From positions 310,001-374,000 of the forward strand of contig NC_089188.1 of the NCBI RefSeq assembly GCF_947507565.1: 64,000 nucleotides of DNA, given 5' to 3'. This DNA comes from Oscarella lobularis. Its lineage: Eukaryota > Porifera > Homoscleromorpha > Homosclerophorida > Oscarellidae. How positions within the stretch are numbered: position 1 is the first letter of the stretch; the number at the start of each line of letters is the position of its first letter. The translations under genes were made by a program, and so were the position numbers. The notes beneath the pieces were generated by a model. That model worked only from the letters and a program-made list of their open reading frames with translations. It was not told the DNA's origin and made no database searches. Below, piece by piece: positions 32,741 through 44,011 of this stretch.

Positions 32741-33429
32741 ATTCGAGACACCTGATTTGACGCTGCTTCTGTCTGCCTGTCGCTTTTCGTGATAAAATGA
32801 AAGAGCTACTTTCTTCTATTATTGACGTCTGTCCGAACCTTGCGTGAATGTTTTTGCATCCCTCGTAGTTCTTCTGACGACCCTAGATCGTTGCAAACCC
32901 AAAATTTGAGCTCAAAGCGGAGAATTTGTCCTCGTTTGTTGGGATGGTGCGCGCTTTAACATCAAAATGGCGACGAGATAATAACGAAGAAACGTCGCAG
33001 CTGAAGCAGAAATGAGATTCCCGAAGAGCTGATCAATCGCCTGGTGGCACAGCTTGGTATCTCGAGGAGGATACAAAGTAAGCGGGGCCTCTTTCAGGGA
33101 TCTTCGTGACCCTCACGCAATCGGCTCACGCAATCGTCTCTACCAAATAGAGAGAAGACTTCAAAGAAGACGAATTAAGCAAAATGCTTTGGGTGAGGCA
33201 ATCGGAGTCATTTCATACCCTGCATCGCGAGAATTTCTCTTTTTTTGCGCTCTCGCAATTAATTGATTAGCCACTACAAGTGCACGAGAGCGTCAATGAT
33301 TCTACAACATGTCATTCATGATTGAGACGACGAAGAAAAATATCATATCCATACTACACATCTAAATTAAGAACAAAAATTTCATTAACATCAGCCGAAA
33401 AATAGTCCACGTTCACTAATCAGATGATT

Positions 33430-34566
33430 TCACGTGCACGTTGGATTATGTGGGTAAGGCTTATCGATTTCCTTCGTAGTGACGCTTCCATTGCTGAAGT
33501 ACCATTGAGCAAAGGCGTCATTTGCAGACGTCCCATTCACCGTAACTTGACTCCACCACGACGTGTCCAGACTTTGACAATGAACCAGACACGAATCGAT
33601 AAATAGTCCGCTCGTTGGATTATCAATAGCTGGACCCAAAGCTTTAAGATAGGTCGGTCTCCACGCATTAAAGTGCTTCATTTGCCTGGCATTGCAATTC
33701 GGCGGACGACAACCCAATTCCAATATATAATCAAGTTGCCACGTGTCGTATTGAGAATTGAAAACGAATAGAGGGGTTTTGAGGTACTCATAGGCGTACT
33801 GGCCCATAAAGCATTGCCACTTGTCGTCCTCCGCTTTCGCCTGAACGCAAGCCTGATTTAGTCCCGTACTCACATTATGCATGTGATAGACGTAGTTGTA
33901 TTGAGCCGGCCATTCGAACTGTCCCTTTACATTCGCTGCGTTGATAAAGTAACCAGCGTCAGGGAGCCCATGTACAGGTATATTGGCCGGTACGAGTGAT
34001 CGAAATACGTCCAAGTGTATATATGTGCTCTCGCCACCGGCCGAACATCCGGTCAATATGGCAGCGTCCGCCTTTTCGAGTCCATTTTTGAGCAAGTGTT
34101 CGAAAACGGTTACGAGAATACGATATCCTCGAAAATAGAGTTTCTTTCCGTACACTACAACGGGGTCATCTTTGTTACCCGAATAAGTCGCGCCGTCGCA
34201 ATACTTGATAAAAATAACGGTCCAGTTAGCGAATTTAGGGTTTAGTTTTGGATCGTCGTCAAGGAAACCCGAGAGGCTCTCCGTCGGCCCATAAGATGTT
34301 GAAGATCCGAGTGGTGTATTACTGCGGTCGTAGCAGTCTGCGTTGTTTGGGCACCAGCCTCCTCCTTCCATGTGGATGATCCACTTGTTGGAGTCCGATC
34401 CCGTTCCGTTGCCGCGATAGTAGGCAGGCGGTGAACCGTCTAAGCAAACGGCTCCCGAGTCGACCGCATCTCGAAGCATGACAAGTTTTGTGACGCGTGT
34501 TGCGTCGAGTTTCGGGATGACCGTGAGTAGAAGGAGACCGAAGTAGAAACGCATGATCTCGAGCAC
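33430..34566 (-). CDS. Secreted pectin-acetylesterase/NOTUM family hydrolase, copy 2
   Basis: An intact 378-residue frame, the same protein as 16175-17311 apart from six substitutions (F to V at residue 29, then N/T, I/V, E/Q, S/G and H/N further on). The catalytic Ser (TGCSAGG), Asp (SQYDTWQ) and His (SCLVHCQS) are all kept, so both copies look functional. Upstream sequence is also duplicated, but the palindromic motif seen before copy 1 is degraded here, so expression could differ. Confidence 0.9.
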   Translation of the reverse strand: MLEIMRFYFGLLLLTVIPKLDATRVTKLVMLRDAVDSGAVCLDGSPPAYYRGNGTGSDSNKWIIHMEGGGWCPNNADCYDRSNTPLGSSTSYGPTESLSGFLDDDPKLNPKFANWTVIFIKYCDGATYSGNKDDPVVVYGKKLYFRGYRILVTVFEHLLKNGLEKADAAILTGCSAGGESTYIHLDVFRSLVPANIPVHGLPDAGYFINAANVKGQFEWPAQYNYVYHMHNVSTGLNQACVQAKAEDDKWQCFMGQYAYEYLKTPLFVFNSQYDTWQLDYILELGCRPPNCNARQMKHFNAWRPTYLKALGPAIDNPTSGLFIDSCLVHCQSLDTSWWSQVTVNGTSANDAFAQWYFSNGSVTTKEIDKPYPHNPTCT

Positions 34567-34914
34567 TTAGTGGAATGCGTTTCTCCCGTGACCTCGTGTG
34601 ACCAGAATATCCAACATCGTCTATAGTAAGAGACGTTGCAATAGATCGTGCACACTCTTCATAAAATTGAGAACGTTGTTGAAGAGATAATCAGCTCTTC
34701 CACTAGCGTAGCGTCTGGTAATATTATTATTATTATTATACCTAATTGAAATGAGCTAATAATTAATAAGATAGTTTTAACCACGTAAAGCTGAAACGCT
34801 GTAGTCTACATATCTCTGCTGTTTAGGTTTCTGATGACGTGAACGTATGACGTCGCATGCCTGATCACGTGAACGTTATATAACGCTGATCCTTCCCGCG
34901 TCTTTTGTCCATGT

Positions 34915-35460
34915 GACTGTATTTTACATCAATGGCACGTGCCAAACTCGTCCCTGCGATCTTATTGGTCGTTCAGTTAGCCCCATCGATCGGGCAGTTG
35001 CCTCACCGAACGCCTTCGCACACAACGCGCCTTCAAAAATCGCCCCGCTGAAGTTCGCACGATGCCCGCTCGATTTTTGGCGTTCTCGAAGAAAGAAAAG
35101 CGACTAGGCGCCAATGGTAAGCGCTCATAGGCAAATTAGGGTCGTTTTCGCCCGAAGAACTTGTCCATTAGCAGCTACGTCGAACGATCCATCGTTGTTT
35201 GTGTCATCGCTGCTGAAAGCCTTGCTCGCGCTGCATTCTGAAGGCTCTAAAGCGACGCAATGGAAGAGGGGCCCCCTTCGCGATCGCACAAAGTCTTTTG
35301 CTGAGAGGCGCTGCTTCTCAAAGGAAAGACATTTGCAAGCGTAAAGGTTTGCGTTACGCACAGCGTTGGGAAGATATGAGCTGTTTTTGTGAAAGGGGCC
35401 CCTTTTTAGGATCATTTTCTTTTCCGATGTCCATTTGGTGTATACTGTGGGCAGCAACGC
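34915..35460 (+). repeat. Dispersed repeat family with LHSxGSK-type frame, copy 2
   Basis: Duplicate of 17690-18240 within the segmental duplication. It again reads SSLLKALLALHSEGSK on the plus strand, and the frame after the shift reads RKGLRYAQRWEDMSCF. Confidence 0.55.
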
Positions 35461-35909
35461 GATTCAGTAAGCTTCGAGAAAGGTAAGTCATTCATTTCTA
35501 GGTTTTATTTGTGAAATAAGCCACGTGGCGACCGCGCCCACAGTCACAGTATCAGTCATGTATAGACCGCGCCTACCATGTAGGTGTGGTCATAATCTTC
35601 CATGATCCATATCATCATTAGCATCATGAAACTGCTATTATAATTTAGAAACACAGCTGTCATTCATATCTTCAAATTACTTTCATTTTCGTCCGTTTCC
35701 ATTTTCATTTACAGTCCATTTTCGTCACCTTCAATTCCTACTTAGACTATTCATTTGACCATTCATTAGTTTTCATAGAGACTTAGTGTTTAGGTAGTAG
35801 GATAGAGGGATATAATAAATAAATAATAATAGTAATGTTACGTAAGGATTATCTTCATGTACCTATAATTTTAGCTCGCATTTTCATTTTGTAATGTATT
35901 TGCTTCGGC

Positions 35910-36660
35910 AGGTGCACCGGAGGGATCGTCGCAAGGGGCCAACGGAAGATGACGAAGACGGCACACATATACGAGGTATCTGTATGCTACCCTCATGTTT
36001 TCTTTGGCTTTCTTTTTCTTGAGATTCAGGTGGACATTCGACGTCTCAACAAGGAAGAGGAGACGAAGACTTTTTCAAAGACCCAGAGATATCTGTATGC
36101 AGTAATCACGGTTTCCCTTACTGGCACTTGTTTAAGTTTTAGAACGGACTGAAGACAAATGGACAATCGACTCCGGCCGGCGGTAAGTGGAAGAAGAAGA
36201 AACGAGGTATCTGTATAGAGTCTTTAGATTATTTTTTGCTTGCTCTGTTTTTAGTCGTAGATTCGCTAGATGAAGACGACGTCTCGAATGGATGAGTGGA
36301 CGAAGTCGGACTCAATGATCGAGGTACACTTTAGGTATGCTCACGTGACCTTTTCTATTTCTTTAGGTGCGTGGCAAGACGCCGCCTAATATGGATGAGG
36401 AGTCGTCGCAAGTCGGCTAAGGGTTTTCTGTATTGCCTGTTTCATTTTTTTATAACGTTTCTTTTTATTCTTAGGCACTCTTTTTACTGCGAAAGATTCG
36501 TCGCGTTGCAAGTGGCATCGGATCGAGTAGTGGTATCTGTAGTTTTTATTAGCGTGTTCGCCTTTTTGGCTTTTGGATATGTAGGTCATTTTCGCTGCAA
36601 GACGAAAGGACGACCAATCTTCACAGGACAACGAAGCGCAGTCTAAGATCTACCCATTAC
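35910..36660 (+). CDS. Series of very short exons, copy 2
   Basis: Same order of short blocks as 18661-19400, with GTATCTGTA donors at about 35976, 36204 and 36531. One donor of copy 1 is changed here (GAGATATCTGTATG, GT to AT), which would break that junction. Small length changes (for example the GGCCGGCG insertion near 36178) are present. Either coding constraint is weak or this copy is decaying. Confidence 0.3.
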
Positions 36661-36907
36661 TATTTTGAAATGTTCCAATATTGTTATTTTAAGAAGAAGA
36701 CGTCGCCCCCACCCGTCCGTCGCCGTCGCCTTCCGCCTTCGCCGCCCACCGGCCCGCCCGTCGCCGTCATCGCTGTCGCCTCATTCCCCAAGTCTGACAT
36801 CCTAGAATAAAGGTATTACATACTTTAATTATTATTTAATTAGCTGTATATTACGTAGTAAATACTTTTATTAGCTAGGCAGCTAGGTAGTAGGAACTAG
36901 CTAGTAG

Positions 36908-36987
36908 AACTACCACCACCACCACCACCACCATTATCACCACCATTACCACCCCAATTACCACCACCATTACCACTACTATTACGA
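36908..36987. repeat. CCA minisatellite, copy 2
   Basis: ACCACCACC array with interspersed ATTACC. It is equivalent to 19700-19815 but shorter. Confidence 0.8.
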
Positions 36988-37384
36988 CCAAGGCTCCAAT
37001 CCAGTCGAACACGTGCTCGCGCGCATGCATGGTCGTGATGCCCCGGAAGTGACGTACACGGAAGTGACGTAAACGTTTTGTCAAAGATCTCTACAAGTCG
37101 CGATCGAAACGCGACGGAGAACGCTCAAGCGCATTCGGTCGAGATCGCTTTTCGACATCATGCATGCGGACGCGACGATATAACTCGATAATCGCGATAT
37201 ATCGAGTCACAGATTCGATGCAGCGAGCAAAAGCCGATGCTTTGCACTTGAGAGTCGAGAAGGACGCTCGCTCACATGGTTTAAGTGCAATCAATCGCAG
37301 ATGCACTGCTTCAAGCTTCAGCAATTGCAGTAGGAACTCACACGCGATGCTTCGAGTCCTTATCCGGGTAATGCTCATAAGAAA

Positions 37385-38350
37385 GTAAACCTTTTGACAG
37401 AATTTTTCGCAAGACGCGCCTCGGCTATAGTGCATGGGATGCTGTCAAAAACTGTTTTTCTAGACGCTGATGCTTTTACGGCAAAGTGAGGCTCCCTATG
37501 GGGTCTCAAGAACAGTTTTTTCGCATTGCGAAGCGTAAGGTAGCACTTGCGACGCAAGTTAATTATTCTCTTAGACAATACTTTAAAGGCCTACACCTAG
37601 TGGTGGCAGTCAACGCGCCTCAGTGTTTCCCTATCCCCGAACACACGAATTCACCCTTCGCTCTTTCGAAGATCGTCTCTCTTCCGTCGTAACTCGAACC
37701 CTCTTCTTCGACACTCAAGGGAAAGCTAAGAGATTGGTCTCCATGGGCATTGAATTATGGAAGCTGTCGACGTTCACAACGGCCGCTGCGAGCAAAAGTA
37801 TCGTGGCCCTACTGAAACTGATCCTCAAAAGGGGCCTCACCTGTTCTCTCCATTTTCACGTTTTATTCCTCATACAGAGACTTTACCCAATGGAAGCTAT
37901 TTATGAAGTCTTTGAGACGCCATGGATCGGTAAAACTATCTGTTTGTTGGCCTCCTTTCGTTCTGACATTATGAACACAGTGTTTTGGAGCTGGTGTTGG
38001 CAACGTGGACGTGCGTACAGTTGTGCACAGGCAGTGGGCTGTTGTCGCGATTACTCGATATCTTTTAAATTGCCTCCTTCAATTTAGGCATCATCTGACT
38101 TACCGAAGGGCGTGGACATGGAAACATGAGAAGGATTTAATTAAATCTGCATTTGTCTCATTAGTGACGCACTCACTTCTGAATGCCTTGCTCGAACTGC
38201 ATTCTAAGGGCTCTAAATTAAAGGACGTATTGAAACGAAGTCTTTGGTTGAGAGGCGCTGCTTTGTGGACAAAGGCCGTTTGGAAGCGTGAAGGTTTGCA
38301 TTGCGCACGGCGTTGTAGAGAAATTTGTTCTTTTTTTGAGTGGCGTTAGT
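37385..38350 (+). repeat. Fold-back family arm joined to LHSxGSK-family sequence
   Basis: 37385-37860 resembles one arm of the fold-back element at 28.5-28.9 kb (CTCGGCTATAGT, TTTCTAGACGCTGA, GGCCTACACCTAG, GTTCACAACGGCCGCTGCGA, GGGGCCTCACCT). 37885-38350 continues with ATGGAAGCTATT and CGGTAAAACTATCTGTTTGTT, also present at 51845-52110. It then reads in one open frame (38005-38349) QWAVVAITRYLLNCLL and SLLNALLELHSKGSK. No known domain was recognised. Confidence 0.55.
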
Positions 38351-39039
38351 TTTTAGGAACAAATTCTATCGATTCGAGGTAAACTCTCGATTCAGTAGGC
38401 TGCAAAAAGGTAAGTAATTTATTTCTAGATTTTATTCGTGAAGAAAAAAGCCATGTGGCGACCTCGCAAACGAAATGGGTGTTGTCTTTTGCTTTTCAGA
38501 TACGGAAAGCTAAATCATTTAGGTTTTATCAGTTAAGAAAACAGGCACGTGGTGACAGTGCCTACTGTGTGTGTGTGGTCATAGAATTTCCATGTTCCAT
38601 ATAATTAACGTCATCAAACTTCTCATCTAATGTAGAAAGACACTGTCATTCATATCGTCAACTTCCATGTTAATTTCCCTTTACAGTCCTTTTTTCGACA
38701 CATTCGCTTTCCACTCAGTCCATTTATTACTTTTCATAGAGACTTAGTGTCAAGGTAGCAGGATAGAAGGATGTAAATATTAGTATTAGACGTGTTATCT
38801 TTATGTACCTATTATCAGGCTGTTTGGTCATACAGTTATAATCTGCTAGCGTCGCCTAAATAGCGGTTTCACGACTCTTTTGTAAACAGACTACACGTGA
38901 TGATGTGCTTTTGCGCACAAACATAACTGATTCGTCGCGATAATCGTTAAGATAAAATGTGCATATCGAATTCGTGCTCAAAGTGAGACTGTGAGAAAAA
39001 AAGAGAAACGACAAAAGGCAGTTAAAAATGAAGAAGTGT
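38351..39039. other. Intergenic, diverged duplicate of 18.18-18.62 kb
   Basis: Words such as ATTTCTAG(G/A)TTTTAT, TGTGGTCATA, TCATAGAGACTTAGTGT and GTACCTA recur from 18240-18640 and 35490-35860. No gene is seen. Confidence 0.5.
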
Positions 39040-41554
39040 CTATCTAATCTGTTCGTAGATATATAATAAAACACTAAACAAAACTAGCATACAGACAATT
39101 ATATCACACAATGCAGCCCAAAAAGCATATTTTGCCCATTTTCTTCCTTTAACAGCGTTTCCTTTTTTATAGTAAGTGGAGCTCTGTAAAATGTATTTGG
39201 ATATTACTAAAACTCTCTAATCGTCAGACTCAATAAGATATTACCTTCCAAGAAAAAAAGATGGCAAGACAAGCAATGGGAGTACAAGTCAACAGAACAG
39301 ATACAAGAGATATGTTCATATAAGTTTTTTGGTTATTGACAACGACTGGTGAAGGAGTAACCTGAAAAAATACCCGTACTCGAATAACAGCTAGGCTAGC
39401 ACTAAAAGAAACTTTATCAGGTTCGGGTAGCTTGGGAAGAGCTTCCTCTAGCCGAAACAGCTCTTTTATTCGAACGGGGTAGGCGTAGTTTGGCGGCGGA
39501 GGGCGAATAGGATGACTGACGGAAGAAGGGCTGAAACCTGAAGCCGAGAAAGGACGGTCGCCTGCTCAGGACACAGTTTTCAAGCAACGGTCGTCATACT
39601 TCAGTGAAGAGAAGCTCTTACGTCTGTCGAAAGTCGACGGTTTGGCGGCAAGCTTACTGTTCATGACCTTTAGCTGCTCTCCCACTCGCCTTGGAATTAA
39701 TATAAAAATGATAACCCGTAGCCGGGAGCTAATTTTTTGAACCTAAAAAGAGATGGAATGGAACTCAGTGACGGTTTAGAGCTCTGATACATATAGTCCC
39801 GTGCCGGCATAGGCTCACGCGAAGCCTGCTAAAGAAAAGAATGTACCATATGTGAAAAAAGTCGCACAGGTATGCCCATTCATTAACTGGGGCGATCACA
39901 GATATGAATTTCAGACAACGATTAGATAAAATGAGTGCACAATAGCAAAAACCCAGCAGCCGTTTTTTTAGGCAATAAGCTATCTTCGGAAACCCTATTT
40001 TGTTTAGAGCCACCACAGCTTTTGCTCCTCTTCAACGCCATTTATCCCAAATAAGCATTGTGTGCTTCTTTGCAAATTTGAGACAAATTCAACAGCGTCT
40101 TCTGTTTTTGCTGTAGCAGGCAATTTAATAAGGACGATTGTTTTCTCGCCCCATGGTGGCAGTCGAACACCGAGCTGTATAGAGCGATTGGCTTGATACG
40201 TTGTCACCATGGGATCGGGTGTTGGCTGCCAGAACGAGCAGAACAATGGAGCACAAACCTAAAAAAATCGGTACACCTAAAATTAAAATAAGCCTAATTA
40301 AAACAGCACTCCTACCTTGAATAAACTGCCCAAACCGAAAAACCTATACTTTTTGATGAACTCTGCGTCGGTCTCAAATTCCACTTTGCTGACGATTTCT
40401 ACGCTTCTTATTAGACTTAGAGGAATAGGAAAGTAAACAGAATGTGCTCCTTCTTTCCATTTCAATTTGTAAGCCTGATCAACGAGTCCAGGAACAGTGT
40501 GCTTCTGAAAGTTTTTCTCTGAACGTCATTTCTTTTAAACGTCTACATCTACTAATAATTAAACTTGCCTTCTAAAACCTTTTCAGAAAAGAAGATAAGC
40601 CGTTTAGATGTGAGCACGGCGCTTCCTTGAGGAAGAGGGTCGCGATGAAATGCCGTTTTGTTTTCTGAAATAAACGTCGTCTTTTCGTAATGCAATTCTT
40701 GAACGGGAGACGTCAAACTCTCGTACTCAGGTATTGTCAGCTTATGAAAAGGATCCTCGCTAAGCCGTGCCTAAAAGAGCATAACCAAGTTGAATTACTT
40801 ATCAATAGGAGTCTAATGAGTGAAAGATTTCTTAGTCTTTTTACCAGCTTAGAGAATAAACTATTTTCTGTAGTGTGCACTACACCTTACTTTTACTTCC
40901 GGAATTACTCCAGTAGAAACACTGCTTGCCAGCGCATTTGATGCCATTTGAATTCGATTGCCTACGCTATTTGCTAAAGCGTTAGCAACGGATCGATTCA
41001 TCTTCTCGCGGCAAAATTGATCTTTGAGCGCGTTTATTTGCATCTCAAAAGTATCATTTCCGTCATTAACAGTATTTCCGTAACTGTAATTGACGTCTTT
41101 CCATGCTGCTGCGTCAACTGCGTCATCGTATTTGTTCATTGGATCGATGTCGTCTGGAATTGGAAGTTCTGGCCTCAACTTCAAAAAAGGATTGCTTTGA
41201 GTGATTTTTCGCGGGTCAGCAATACTTGACAGCAAAACAGTTGGTACTAAAAATTAGTTTTTTGAGCATCGAACTGACCACAATCACATTTATGTTTAGA
41301 CGCTTTCCCTATAGAATTTCAAGCATGCACAGCAAGCTCGAAGAGCAGGTACGCACGGCATGCCGTCTGCCTTTTCTATGGCTATCAAGTATGCTTATAG
41401 CCAACGCAAACAAGGTAACAAACGATCGAGGACGCGCATGTGTTGTCCAAAACTTAAAGCTGTTATCATCATCATCTTTACCGTCCGAAATGGTGGAAAC
41501 CGCTTCAGGAGCTTCGGTAGCGACTTCGGTAGTTGTTTCGACCCCGTGTATCAT
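39040..41554 (-). CDS. Membrane protein with dispanin/CD225-like tail and GRAM-like middle
   Basis: Minus-strand multi-exon gene. Start 41554 (MIHGVETTTEVATEAPEAV, acidic). Later exons read NPFLKLRPELPIPDDIDPMN (about 41229-40891), QGSAVLTSKRLIFFSEK (about 40769-40568, resembling the early strands of a GRAM/PH-like fold), YFPIPLSLIRSVEIVSKVEF (about 40505-40314) and APLFCSFWQPTPDP (about 40259). A proline-rich piece HPIRPPPPNYAYP lies near 39500. Last exons 39361-39245 and 39183-39040 encode two hydrophobic helices (ISLVSVLLTCTPIACLAIFF, then FWAALCDIIVCMLVLF) around a polar loop with Y-x-x-G. That layout, Pro-rich then two helices, is typical of CD225/dispanin proteins, which include antiviral IFITMs. 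Not every intron is resolved, and the GRAM and CD225 calls are by eye. It is divergent from the death-domain gene at 42004. Confidence 0.5.
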
Positions 41555-42003
41555 TTTTATGATCTCCTTTAGAGCGTTCTTTAGAGCGTTTTAGTAACAG
41601 AAGAGGACCGCAGGAGAAGGAGGCGAGTGCGCTAGTTTGCATCAATTGTTTGTCCGCGGCCAATCAGGAAGCGAGCTCTATGAAATTGAAAGTCACTTTG
41701 ACAGCGTCTTTGACGTCCAATTATCTGCCTACTCTTTTGGCCACACTATCTGAACGCTGAGTGGCTAGACAAACGCCCCCTCCATGATTGTGTTATCACC
41801 TTAGAATTGATTTGCATAACCGCGCGTGAGCTAGCTCGAGCGAGGCGTCGCAACCGAACTTTCCAAAGTGAGTAAACGCCACAATCACTCGCCGCAGACG
41901 CTATCGCTGCATTAGATATACGCAAGCCGGGCTTGCTAAACGCATACTTTGCAAAAGGACGTCTCTCAAAGCACGCGTACGTGATCGCGTTTGTAACCGA
42001 AAA
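41555..42003. promoter_or_regulatory. Divergent intergenic region, about 450 bases
   Basis: Lies between the start codons of the dispanin-like gene (minus) and the TPR/death-domain gene (plus). Contains CGCGCGTGAGCTAGCTCGAGCG and several CG-rich words but no TATA box. Shared regulation of the two is plausible. Confidence 0.4.
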
Positions 42004-44011
42004 ATGGAGCTAAATTACAGGGAGCCGAAAAGTGAGTACCGATTAATTAAATAGAAATATTCTCTCATTCTCGCACTTCTAGTTGAAGCTTTTAGGGAAA
42101 ATCTGAAGCAGGCATGTAATCTGCTATCTCTTCCCAAGCCCGACGCAGAGGGGGCGGAACAGCACCTGCTCGCTTGCGAGAGTTCTAAGGAATGCTTACA
42201 GCCACACAGTCTACCTGACGCGAACTATTTGATTGAAAGTAACAAAAAAAGTGCTTATGCTAGGTCATTTTCGTCTCTGTATAGCTTTTACTATTTAGTG
42301 TACTATCACCTCGCGCGTGCAATCAAGCTTCGACAGGGATTTCGTCGATGGGCAGACGTTGATCGATGTCTTTTCGAGGCGCGAAGAGTCTTTAACAACT
42401 CAGATCAGTACAGAAACAAATCGATTCCACACCCACTCAAAGCTCTAGGTTTCTATGAACTATATAGATGCGGCTCTTAGAACAGCAAACTTAATATACT
42501 CTGCATTCAGTTTGCTTCATGCACGGAAGATGGCTTTTCTACGCAGGAGAAGAGAAATTTCTCGACGCCGAAAGGATGTTACAAGAAGCGTGTGATATAT
42601 TCTACGCTCTGAACCGTAGTGGAGACAACGAAGCTGTTGCCTCAGGTAGCACAAGTGCATTACAATCTCATGCTATATCTATAGGCGCTATACTGATTAA
42701 CGTATGCTCTAGCGTTGAACTACAATGCTCTCATTTTCCTGCATAACCATCGTTATGAAGAGGCACGACAGGCTATTGACAGAGCAAAATACACCTTTCA
42801 TTCAAAAAGCCTTGAAAGAAGCCGGCGTGGAGAGGACTCAGACTCAGACCCACGACTCGGACAAAGTAAGAAAGAATGAACTGTCGCTTCGAGTAAATTT
42901 AATATTTATGCATTCTTCTTGCTGCTCTAATTTCTCTAGCGCTTTACGCCCAAGGTCTTCTACACCTTGCGCAAAGGAACTTGCCTCTCGCTCAGAAAGA
43001 TTTGCAAGAAGCGCTTGAATGCTACGAAAAGGTTCTTCCTGAAGAGCACCCTTTGATCGGCGCAGGTAATGTATAGTGCACAACGTGTGCCGTTACTTAA
43101 AGCTATTATTTAGCTAAAATTGCATTGGGAGAGACGAATCTTGCACAAAAAAAATTAGGGCCTGCTGCTGTTTTACTAAAAAGTGGCAAAGCTTGCCTTA
43201 AAGACCAAGAGCATGTGCCATACTACGCGGGTCTTACTAAAAAAGGCTAGTGCACAATTTTGATATTTGAATACAGACAGTGACTAAATATTCAATATTA
43301 TTTAGCTGAAGAAATTTTGAAGACTCTTGCAGTAGATGAAAAGAATAAATTCGTCGGTAGTTTTTCGATGATAAAAAACCCCGCATTTCTCTAACGAAAT
43401 TCTAATTCTCAGCTACGTCCCTCACAGTTTCTCCCTATCCAACACAGCTCGAGCAAGTTGGCACAAGAATCTGCGACCGTTGGGAGAAAGTAGCGAGAAA
43501 AAGAGGCATCGGTTTCTCTCAGCGAGAAATCGAAACAATAAAGAAAAATCATCCTTTCGAAATGGAAACCCAAAGCCAAGCAATGCTCGAAAAGTGGCAA
43601 GACAACCGCGGAAGTGAAGCAACAATTGCAGAATTGATTTCGGCGTTGATGGAGAGCGGCAACACAAAAACCGCAGAAGACGTCTTTGGGAGTACATCTG
43701 TGCGCGGAATGAAAGTTCTTGCAAAAGCATTGGAAAGACAGACACTGGGTTCTCTAGCTCTAGCAGTAGGCGCTAAATGGGAAGAGCTTGCAGTGACGGA
43801 AGAAATGAATTTCAGCATGAGCGATGTGGCTGAGATTCGTACGTCAGCCTCCTCTAACCCATGCTATCGTCTTCTGGAAAAATGGGCTTCGGATCCAAAC
43901 AAAAAGGCTACAGCACTTACCATGGTCAAGGCCCTGAAGAAAATCGGAAAAGAGAGCGTTGCTGTCGACACATTTGGTCGTGACGTCGTCCAACTAGTCA
44001 CGATCACGTAA
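42004..44011 (+). CDS. TPR-like protein with two tandem death domains
   Basis: Eight exons proposed: 42004-42031, 42083-42448, 42511-42645, 42713-42865, 42940-43065, 43114-43245, 43305-43331 and 43413-44011. All junctions are in matching phase and the total is 521 residues. Helical-repeat text resembles TPRs: GEEKFLDAERMLQEACDIF, HNHRYEEARQAIDRAKY, RNLPLAQKDLQEALECYEKV. The last exon holds two death domains in tandem, each ending (T/V)A-D-x-FG: first WEKVARKRGIGFSQREIETI...AMLEKWQDNRG, second WEELAVTEEMNFSMSDVAEI...LLEKWASDPNKKA. The intron after exon 6 needs either a GC donor or an upstream GTCTTA donor, and exon 7 is a 27-base micro-exon, so that part is least certain. No NB-ARC or membrane segment: a cytosolic adaptor is likely. 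AATAAA at 44100. Confidence 0.75.

Larger units (their letters stand above)
31474..37380 (+). repeat. Segmental duplication, copy 2 (direct)
   Basis: Matches 14534-20190 in the same orientation. Left border: the shared TTGGTCAATTGAAGTCACTT begins inside the last ependymin exon. Right border: TCCTTATCCGGGTAATGCTC, after which copy 2 passes directly into a fold-back family arm. Flanking sequence differs on both sides. Confidence 0.92.

Noticed and set aside
36875-37084. Val-rich open frame on the minus strand
   Set aside because: It is the reverse reading of the CCA/ACC minisatellite, not a protein.
42238-42282. Possible intron GTAACA...TATAG inside exon 2 of the TPR/death-domain gene
   Set aside because: Its removal shifts the frame to an early stop, whereas read-through stays open.
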